Source: JBAYVY01 sp041674345
GTDB taxonomy: Bacteria > Planctomycetota > Phycisphaerae > Phycisphaerales > Zrk34
Assembly (NCBI GenBank): GCA_041674345.1
Contig: JBAYVY010000216.1
Coordinates: 1-6,442 of the forward strand
DNA: 6,442 nt
Direction: 5' to 3'
Shown piece by piece: positions 1-4,639 of this stretch; positions within the stretch are counted from its first letter, which is position 1; each line of letters starts with the position of its first letter. The notes under the pieces were generated by a model, which was not told the DNA's origin, ran no database searches, and worked only from the letters and a program-made list of their open reading frames with translations. Made by a program: the position numbers and the translations under genes.

Positions 1-1056
1 CATTTCGCGTGTTCGGGCAAGCCGCTGGATGCGGAGATATTGACCAAAGCGGATGTGCGGTTCACCCCGTTGCCGGCGGTGGGGCTGACGGGCAACCCGA
101 TGCAATGGATCGGCTTCGTCAAGCGATACAAACAGAGCGAAGCCATCGCCCGGCGGATCATCGAGGAATACAACGTCGGCGTGGTGGTGTCGATGGGCGG
201 CTACGTCAGCGCGCCGGTGGTCAGCGCGGCGGCCAAGCGAAAAATCATCGTGCTATTGGTCAATCTGGACGCGGTGGCGGGCAAGGCGAATCGGCGGATG
301 GCGAAGAGGGCGGATCGCGTGTTCAGCGTGTTCGACAAGCCGGGGCTGGGTGTGAGCTTCGCACGGATCGGTTTCCCGTTGCGTCGAGCGGCGACCCCCG
401 GAAGTATCCCCGGAAGTATCCCCGGAAGTATCCCCGGAAGTGGCGCGGGAAGTGGCGCGGGAACCCCCGGAGGTATGGAAGAAGCGCGGCGGCGACTCGG
501 CCTGGAGCCGGCCACGCCGACGCTGCTGATTACCGGCGCCAGTCAGGGCGCGCAGACGCTGAATAAACTGATGATCGAACTGGCGCACAAGCCGCTGTGG
601 AACGGCTGGCAGATTTTGCACCTGGCGGGCGAGGGGAACACCGAAGGGTTGATTCAGACGTATCAGCAGCATGGATTGAAGGCGAAGGTGCTGCCGTTTT
701 TGGACGAGATGGGTCTGGCATGGGGCGCGGCGGACGTGGCGATCAGCCGGTGCGGCGCGGGCAGTGCGGCGGAAGTGCTGGCCAACGGCGTACCGACGAT
801 TTTTCTGCCGTACCCGTATCACAAAGACCAGCATCAGCGGCACAACGTGGCGCCGATGGAAGCGGCGGGGGGCTGCGTGATTCTGACCGACCTGATCGAG
901 CCGGGCGCGAACGCGGCGGCGGTCGAGCCGGTGCTGACGGAATTGATGGCCTACGCGGATCGACGAAAGCTGATGCGCGATGCGCTGGCCAAACTTCAAC
1001 AACCCAACGGGGCGGAACAGTTGGCCGAGGCGGTGATGGGGATTCTGGGGAAATGA
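1..1056 (+). CDS. murG: MurG, UDP-GlcNAc:lipid I N-acetylglucosaminyltransferase (5'-partial)
   Basis: This GT-B fold glycosyltransferase adds GlcNAc to lipid I to make lipid II on the inner face of the cytoplasmic membrane. The frame is open to base 1 (reading SGKPLDAEIL, the early MurG region), so the N-terminal glycine-rich loop and the true start lie upstream; 351 residues are visible. Family signatures, numbered from the first codon here: VSMGGYVSAP near 64-73, NLDAVAGKANR near 88-98 where MurG usually has HEQN, the second glycine loop GASQGA near 179-184, and the UDP-GlcNAc site with SAAEVLANG and PYPYHKDQHQRHN near 255-285. The acidic residue of SAAEV and the DQHQ stretch match the donor-binding part of the family. 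A low-complexity insert of about 26 residues (133-158, GSIP repeats) sits between the two domains. The stop TGA at 1054 lies inside the following palindromic element. Codons end mostly in G, unlike dxs and trkH. Confidence 0.93.
   Translation, partial: HFACSGKPLDAEILTKADVRFTPLPAVGLTGNPMQWIGFVKRYKQSEAIARRIIEEYNVGVVVSMGGYVSAPVVSAAAKRKIIVLLVNLDAVAGKANRRMAKRADRVFSVFDKPGLGVSFARIGFPLRRAATPGSIPGSIPGSIPGSGAGSGAGTPGGMEEARRRLGLEPATPTLLITGASQGAQTLNKLMIELAHKPLWNGWQILHLAGEGNTEGLIQTYQQHGLKAKVLPFLDEMGLAWGAADVAISRCGAGSAAEVLANGVPTIFLPYPYHKDQHQRHNVAPMEAAGGCVILTDLIEPGANAAAVEPVLTELMAYADRRKLMRDALAKLQQPNGAEQLAEAVMGILGK
396..476 (+). repeat. Tandem 12-bp array inside murG (CCCCGGAAGTAT units)
   Basis: Three perfect copies of CCCCGGAAGTAT (396-431) are followed by CCCCGGAAGTGG, CGCGGGAAGTGG, CGCGGGAACCCC and an overlapping CCCCGGAGGTAT, giving about seven units with a 12-base period. 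The unit is a multiple of three, so the frame is kept and the peptide reads PGSI repeats, then GSGA repeats, then GTPGG. The array starts with CCCCCGGAAGT at 395, the reverse complement of the ACTTCCGGGGG motif found elsewhere in the window. It falls in the murG interdomain linker, where extra length should be tolerated. Confidence 0.93.
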
Positions 1057-1185
1057 CGAATGACGAAGCACGAATGACGAAAGAAGTTCCAAATGCCAAT
1101 GTTCCAATAGGGGCGTGAGGTGTTCGGAGATTTGGCATTTTGAATTTGGGATTTGATTCCTCATTCGGATTTCGTCATTCGTCAT
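1053..1185. mobile_element. 133-bp palindromic MITE-like element with 15-bp terminal inverted repeats
   Basis: ATGACGAATGACGAA at 1053-1067 is the perfect inverse of TTCGTCATTCGTCAT at 1171-1185. The match continues inward with gaps: CGAATGACGAA at 1071-1081 faces a near copy (CGAATGAGGAA when read inverted) at about 1158-1168, and CCAAATGCCAA at 1091-1101 faces ATTTGGCATT/ATTTGGG at 1131-1152. The centre is near 1111-1127. No transposase is present, so if mobile it is non-autonomous; the RNA would form a long imperfect hairpin and could act as a barrier or terminator after murG. Its first bases supply the murG stop codon. Repeats of this ATGACGAATGACGAA style are, from memory, common in Planctomycetota and related genomes, where they give spurious peptides beginning MTNDE. 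Confidence 0.8.
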
Positions 1186-1206
1186 TCCCGCTTTGCGGCA
1201 GGGGCC

Positions 1207-1235
1207 TTACTTCCGGGGGCCGGGTCAGTTATAAT
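1207..1235 (+). promoter_or_regulatory. Candidate sigma-70 promoter for ispA
   Basis: A perfect TATAAT lies at 1230-1235, 46 bases before the ispA ATG. The hexamer 17 bases upstream is TTACTT (1207-1212), a poor -35 that overlaps a copy of the ACTTCCGGGGG repeat. The predicted start of transcription is about 1242, giving a short leader. The -10 is convincing; the -35 is not, so an activator or an extended -10 style promoter is possible. Confidence 0.5.
1209..1224. repeat. Dispersed repeat copy, ACTTCCGGGGGCCGGG, upstream of ispA
   Basis: This 16-base sequence is identical to the copy at 4308-4323 just after dxs. Its first 11 bases also occur exactly at 2583-2593 within dxs and inverted at 395-405 within murG. 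Here it overlaps the candidate -35 region of the ispA promoter. Confidence 0.85.
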
Positions 1236-1254
1236 GTTTGAGTACCGTTTTTAT

Positions 1255-1272
1255 CCCCCGGAACCCCGGAAT
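1255..1272. repeat. Inverted-orientation partial repeats CCCCCGGAA/CCCCGGAAT
   Basis: CCCCCGGAA at 1255-1263 is followed directly by CCCCGGAAT at 1264-1272. Both match the reverse complement of the start of the ACTTCCGGGGG family and face the copy at 1209, so the ispA leader could fold by pairing TTCCGGGGG (1211-1219) with CCCCCGGAA (1255-1263). That pairing would enclose the -10 region at DNA level, and only its right arm would be in the transcript. Confidence 0.55.
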
Positions 1273-1280
1273 AGCAGGAT

Positions 1281-2180
1281 ATGAGCAGCAGTGCGCCCGC
1301 ACGGGCGATCGACATGGCGAATCTGACCGCCCCGGCCAAGCTGGTGGAGCCGTATCTCCAGCGGTTTCTCGAAGCGCGCGTGATGCCCGGCAATCTGCGG
1401 GACGCGGTGTCATATGCGGCGATGGCGCCGGGCAAGCGGATGAGGCCGGTGCTGGTGATTCGCTCGTGCCAGGCCGTGGGGGGCGATGCTTCGGATGCCC
1501 TGCCGCCCGCCGCCGCGATCGAGCTGATTCACGCCTTTTCGCTGGTGCATGACGACCTGCCGGCGATGGACGACGACGACCTTCGCCGGGGCCGGCCGAC
1601 GCTGCACCGTTACACCAACGAAGCGATGGCGATTCTCGCCGGTGACGCGATGATGGCGCTGGCCTACGACGTGATTTTCACGCAAATCACCGACCCGCGC
1701 AAAGCCCGCGACATCGCCGCCGAACTGACCAGCGGCACCACCGACATGATCGCCGGGCAGGTGTATGACACGCTGCCCGATTTCGCCGCCGCCGTCACGC
1801 CGCTGGATCGTTTGAAAACGATTCACCGCCACAAGACCGGCGCGTTGATCCGTGTCGCCTGCCGCATGGGCGCGATGTGCGGCAACGCCTCCGCCGATCA
1901 GTTGCGATCGCTCACCGACTACGGCGAAGCGATCGGCCTGATGTTCCAGGTGGTCGATGACCTGCTCGATGTCACGCAAACCACCGAACAACTCGGCAAA
2001 ACAGCGGGCAAAGACGTCGAGCAGGACAAGCTGACCTATCCCGCCGTACTCGGCATCGAACGCACCCGCGCCGAGGTGGTTCGCTTGCAGCAGGCCGCCC
2101 ACGATGCGCTGGCACCTCTCGGTGCCCCGGCGCAGCCCTTGCACGACCTGTGCGACTACATGGCGGTTCGCACGAAGTGA
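1281..2180 (+). CDS. ispA: Short-chain polyprenyl (farnesyl/geranylgeranyl) diphosphate synthase
   Basis: This trans-prenyltransferase condenses IPP with DMAPP, GPP or FPP in the cytosol and supplies FPP or GGPP for undecaprenyl phosphate, quinones and carotenoids. The protein has 299 residues, a typical bacterial IspA length. Visible motifs in order: GKRMRP (51-56, IPP-binding basic residues), the first Asp-rich motif DDLPAMDDDDLRRGRPT with D91, D92 and D97, KTGALI (185-190), the second Asp-rich motif VVDDLLD (224-230), and GKDVEQDKLTYP (243-254). Both Mg-binding motifs are intact. The four bases between the first aspartate pair and the next (DDLPAMD) show the two-residue insert of bacterial FPP and plant GGPP synthases; exact chain length cannot be read from sequence. 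ATG 1281 has AGGA only one base upstream, which is too close for a good ribosome site. ATG 1314 (MANLTAP) is an alternative start. A dxs gene follows 162 bases downstream. Confidence 0.92.
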   Translation: MSSSAPARAIDMANLTAPAKLVEPYLQRFLEARVMPGNLRDAVSYAAMAPGKRMRPVLVIRSCQAVGGDASDALPPAAAIELIHAFSLVHDDLPAMDDDDLRRGRPTLHRYTNEAMAILAGDAMMALAYDVIFTQITDPRKARDIAAELTSGTTDMIAGQVYDTLPDFAAAVTPLDRLKTIHRHKTGALIRVACRMGAMCGNASADQLRSLTDYGEAIGLMFQVVDDLLDVTQTTEQLGKTAGKDVEQDKLTYPAVLGIERTRAEVVRLQQAAHDALAPLGAPAQPLHDLCDYMAVRTK

Positions 2181-2274
2181 CCCGCCTAACATTCATCATA
2201 AACATGCACACCCAGTCCCCCATAACGCGAATCCCCGCCACGCCCGGACGACGGATCGTCAAGGGCCGCGCCGC

Positions 2275-2295
2275 GCGATGGCTGAAATCCATCGC
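2275..2295 (+). other. Hairpin in the ispA-dxs spacer
   Basis: GCGATGG (2275-2281) and CCATCGC (2289-2295) form a perfect 7-bp stem with a 7-base loop. A run of six T lies at 2311-2316, 15 bases beyond the stem, too far for a classical intrinsic terminator. It may be an RNA structure in the leader of dxs or a weak attenuator. The 162-base spacer shows no other clear gene or promoter. Confidence 0.35.
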
Positions 2296-2342
2296 CGACC
2301 GCTGATCGCGTTTTTTCCCCATTTGGAACAAGGTACACGACC

Positions 2343-4307
2343 ATGTCCGAACCGTTGATTCTGCCCACCATCACCTGCCCCGCCGATCTGAAAAAACTGC
2401 CCATCGATCAGCTCCCCCAGCTTGCCGCCGAAATCCGTCAGGCCATCTGCGATCAGGTCTCCAAGACCGGCGGACACCTCGCGCCCAACCTCGGCGTGGT
2501 CGAACTCACCATCGCCCTCCACTACGTCTTCGACATCGGCCCGCGCATGGGCACTTCCGCGGGCGGCACTTCCAGGGGCGGCACTTCCGGGGGTGATCGG
2601 TTGCTTTTCGACGTCGGCCACCAGTGCTATCCGCACAAACTCCTCACCGGACGCTATCCGAAACTCAATCGTCTCCGCCAGCGCGACGGCATGGCCGGTT
2701 TCCCCGAACCTTCCGAATCCGCCTACGACCTGTTCAGCGTCGGACATGCCGGTACAGGCGTCTCCACCGCCGTCGGCATGGCGCGCGGCGATCAAATCAA
2801 CGGCGAACCGCACCGCCGCACCGTCGCGCTCGTCGGCGATTCCTCCATCGTCAACGGCCTGTCCCTCGAAGGCCTCAACAACGCCGGCACATTGAAGCGG
2901 CAGTTCCTCGTTATCCTCAACGACAACGGCATGTCCATCGGCAAACCCCAGGGCGCGCTCAGCCAATACTTCGATCGCGTTCGCGTTTCCACCACCTTCA
3001 AAGACATCAAACAACGCGCCCACGAAGTCATCAAGCGCCTGCCCGGCAGCGAAATGATCGAAAACGCCTATCACCGCATCGGCGAAATGGGCAAGGCCGC
3101 GCTGTCACACGAGCATATGTTCGAGCGGTTCGGCCTGCTGTGCATCGGTCCCATCGACGGCCATGATATTCCGACCCTCATCGAAATGCTCAATGAAGTG
3201 AAGGACATCGACCACCCCGTCCTGCTCCACGTCAAAACCGTCAAGGGCAAGGGCTTCACCTTCACCGAAGGCGACGCCACCACCTTCCATTCCCCCAAGC
3301 CCTTCAAAGTCACCGGCTGCCGCGTCGAGGTCCAGTCCGGCGGACGCTCCTTCACCAGCGCCTTCGCAGACGCCATGACCTCGCTGATGACCGACGATTC
3401 CAAAATCACCTGCGTCACCGCCGGTATGCCCGACGGCACCGGCGTCAACAAACTCATCCCCGCCTTCCCCGATCGCGCGTTCGACGTCGGCATCGCCGAG
3501 TCGCACGCGATGGACATGATGGCCGGCATGGCGAAAACAGGCCTCAAGCCCTTCGCCGTCATCTACTCCACCTTCACCCAACGCGCCTTCGATCAATTGT
3601 TCCAGGAAGTGTCATTGCAAGGCCTGCCCGTGCGCGTCTGCATGGATCGCGCCGGTCTGGTCGGCGGCGACGGCGCGGTGCATCACGGTTTCCTCGATGT
3701 GGCGTTCATGCGGTCCCTTCCGGGCATGACGCTGATGGCCGTGTACGATGAACCGACGCTCAAGGCCGCGCTGCGGTTCATGGCCGATTACCAGGCCGGC
3801 CCCTCCGCCGTCCGTTACCCGCGCGACAGTGTGCCGACCCCGCCCTACATCGACAAGGCCGAACCCTTCCAGCTCGGCAAGGCCGTGAAACTCGCCGACG
3901 GCAACGACGTCGCCATTCTCGCCTACGGCTTCCCGGTCAACGCCTCACTCAAAGCCCGCGAAATCCTCGCCGATTTACCTTCCGGGGGCATCAACGCCGC
4001 CGTGTACGACGCCCGTTTCGCCAAGCCGGTCGATATCGAATTGTTGCGGTCGCTCATCGAATCCAACACGCCGATCATCACGGTGGAAGATCACGCGACC
4101 ATCGGCGGGTTCGGCACCTGCGTACTGGAGGCCTGCAACGAAGCCGGTCTGCCCACCCATCGCATCAAACGTCTGGGCCTGCCCGACCGTTTCATCATGC
4201 AGGACGGCCGCGGCAACCAACTGAAAGAAGCCGGCATCGACCCCGACTCCATCGCCCGCAGCACCCGACAACTGCTCGAAAAAATCGCCGCCCCCAGTCG
4301 GGCCTGA
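2343..4307 (+). CDS. dxs: 1-deoxy-D-xylulose-5-phosphate synthase
   Basis: This enzyme joins pyruvate and glyceraldehyde 3-phosphate, with loss of CO2, to give DXP, the first step of the MEP isoprenoid pathway; it needs thiamine diphosphate and Mg. The protein has 654 residues, slightly long for the family. Domain I (about 1-320): GGHLAPNLG with H45, DVGHQCYPHK with H93, GHAGTG, and the ThDP motif GDSSIVNG...NDN (165-195). Domain II (about 335-495): catalytic Glu E386 in GIAESHA, YSTFTQRAFDQ, DRAGLVGGDGAVHHG. Domain III (about 505-645) is the transketolase C-terminal domain. Oddities: the ThDP motif reads GDS instead of GDG, GIAEQH reads GIAESH, a GGTSx repeat insert lies at 70-84, and LPSGG at 545-549 is encoded by another repeat copy. 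ATG 2343 is preceded by AAGG at 2330-2333, nine bases upstream. Codons end mostly in C. Confidence 0.95.
   Translation: MSEPLILPTITCPADLKKLPIDQLPQLAAEIRQAICDQVSKTGGHLAPNLGVVELTIALHYVFDIGPRMGTSAGGTSRGGTSGGDRLLFDVGHQCYPHKLLTGRYPKLNRLRQRDGMAGFPEPSESAYDLFSVGHAGTGVSTAVGMARGDQINGEPHRRTVALVGDSSIVNGLSLEGLNNAGTLKRQFLVILNDNGMSIGKPQGALSQYFDRVRVSTTFKDIKQRAHEVIKRLPGSEMIENAYHRIGEMGKAALSHEHMFERFGLLCIGPIDGHDIPTLIEMLNEVKDIDHPVLLHVKTVKGKGFTFTEGDATTFHSPKPFKVTGCRVEVQSGGRSFTSAFADAMTSLMTDDSKITCVTAGMPDGTGVNKLIPAFPDRAFDVGIAESHAMDMMAGMAKTGLKPFAVIYSTFTQRAFDQLFQEVSLQGLPVRVCMDRAGLVGGDGAVHHGFLDVAFMRSLPGMTLMAVYDEPTLKAALRFMADYQAGPSAVRYPRDSVPTPPYIDKAEPFQLGKAVKLADGNDVAILAYGFPVNASLKAREILADLPSGGINAAVYDARFAKPVDIELLRSLIESNTPIITVEDHATIGGFGTCVLEACNEAGLPTHRIKRLGLPDRFIMQDGRGNQLKEAGIDPDSIARSTRQLLEKIAAPSRA
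2550..2594 (+). repeat. Three 15-bp in-frame repeats inside dxs
   Basis: GGCACTTCCGCGGGC, GGCACTTCCAGGGGC and GGCACTTCCGGGGGT follow one another without gaps. They encode GTSAGGTSRGGTSGG (residues 70-84), inserted between the HYVFD strand and the DVGHQ motif, where other DXS proteins have only a few residues. The last unit contains the exact 11-mer ACTTCCGGGGG, linking it to the dispersed repeat, in the orientation opposite to the murG array. Confidence 0.93.
3979..3989. repeat. Single repeat copy CTTCCGGGGGC inside dxs
   Basis: Ten bases of the family (CTTCCGGGGG plus the next C) occur here in coding sequence and give LPSGG, in domain III between the ILAD helix end and the INAAVYDARF strand. 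The A of ACTTCC is replaced, so this is a slightly diverged or independent copy. Confidence 0.5.
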
Positions 4308-4325
4308 ACTTCCGGGGGCCGGGGG
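4308..4325. repeat. Dispersed repeat copy directly after the dxs stop
   Basis: ACTTCCGGGGGCCGGGGG begins on the base after the dxs TGA. Its first 16 bases are identical to the copy at 1209-1224 before ispA. It is followed by a G-rich stretch to 4340 and GGGTTTTTCCC at 4339-4349; no clear intrinsic terminator stem can be built here. Confidence 0.85.
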
Positions 4326-4356
4326 CGGGCGAAGGTCCGGGTTTTTCCCAAAGCCA

Positions 4357-4385
4357 TCGACTTGCCCCAGCCGCCCCGCTATAAT
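4357..4385 (+). promoter_or_regulatory. Sigma-70 promoter for the trkH leader
   Basis: TCGACT (4357-4362, four of six matches to TTGACA) is separated by 17 bases from a perfect TATAAT (4380-4385). The predicted transcription start is near 4392, which gives a leader of about 250 bases containing the whole riboswitch aptamer. It shows that trkH is transcribed independently of dxs. Confidence 0.7.
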
Positions 4386-4424
4386 CTCGCTTCAAATTTG
4401 AATAGCTCTTTGTCTCGCCGTGAT

Positions 4425-4550
4425 AATCGCCGAGTTCGTCCGTGAAAATCGGACGAAGCGGAGGACCCAATTTTTTGGGGCTAATCCTCCTTCTGGTGGT
4501 AGGGGTAACTCGTCCCCGAGCCCGTCAGCTAACTCCGCAGGCGTTCGAGG
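4425..4550 (+). promoter_or_regulatory. c-di-AMP (ydaO/yuaA class) riboswitch aptamer
   Basis: The segment carries the hallmark strings of this class in order: a P1 strand AATCGCC (4425-4431), an 8-bp perfect hairpin TTCGTCCG/CGGACGAA (4435-4442/4450-4457), CGGAGGACCCAA, a CCCAA/TTGGG hairpin (4466-4470/4475-4479), GGGGCTAATCC (4477-4487), GGTAGGGGTAACTCG with a GGGG/CCCC stem (4502-4505/4514-4517), and GAGCCCGTCAGCTAAC TCCG (4518-4537) followed by GGCGTTCGAGG. Long-range pairs expected for the fold are present: CGCC/GGCG (4428-4431/4540-4543) for P1, CGGAG/CTCCG (4459-4463/4533-4537), and the loop-to-tail pair CTCG/CGAG (4509-4512/4546-4549). Known members usually lower expression of potassium, osmolyte or wall genes when c-di-AMP is high. 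The gene behind it is a potassium transporter, which fits. Confidence 0.9.
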
Positions 4551-4553
4551 TAA

Positions 4554-4639
4554 CGGCGGCATCCCTTCGCCGCTCCGCGTCCCGATGGTCGGGTCGTCCT
4601 CTCCGTGCAGCAAGAGCCGCATTGTTGAAGGGCCCCGCC
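4554..4639 (+). promoter_or_regulatory. Probable translational expression platform of the trkH riboswitch
   Basis: Directly after the aptamer, CGGCG (4554-4558) and CGCCG (4568-4572) can form a hairpin with CCCTT in its loop. CCCTTC (4563-4568) is perfectly complementary to the Shine-Dalgarno GAAGGG (4627-4632). A second small hairpin, CCCGA/TCGGG (4581-4585/4589-4593), lies between them. No U-tract terminator is visible before the start codon, so control by hiding the ribosome site is more likely than attenuation. The pairings are seen; the switching mechanism is inferred. Confidence 0.4.
4627..4632 (+). promoter_or_regulatory. Ribosome binding site deciding the trkH start
   Basis: GAAGGG lies seven bases before GTG 4640. 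It selects this GTG over in-frame upstream codons such as GTG 4442, which lies inside the riboswitch and would give an N-terminus translated from structured RNA. Confidence 0.65.

Noticed and set aside
395..405. CCGGAAGT resembles the eukaryotic ETS-factor binding site
   Set aside because: The genes are bacterial, so the resemblance is coincidental.
396..476. CRISPR-like short repeats
   Set aside because: The units are 12 bases, directly adjacent with no spacers, in frame inside murG; this is a tandem array.
253..1185. Long minus-strand frame of 310 codons starting MTNDEIRMRNQ
   Set aside because: It is antisense to murG, begins in the palindromic element, and its arginine/histidine-rich composition is typical of a shadow of a GC-rich gene. 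The MTNDE start is the known spurious translation of this repeat style.
2259..3074. Minus-strand frame of 271 codons opposite the start of dxs
   Set aside because: It lies wholly antisense to dxs and the spacer, has no recognisable domain, and reads as an inverse-complement shadow of codons ending in C.
4308..4350. Intrinsic terminator after dxs (G-rich stretch then GGGTTTTTCCC)
   Set aside because: No stem longer than about four pairs can be placed directly before the T-run, so it is not supported.
4442..4639. Extended N-terminus of trkH from GTG 4442
   Set aside because: It would translate the riboswitch aptamer; the residues are unlike any TrkH/KtrB N-terminus, and GTG 4640 has a properly spaced GAAGGG.
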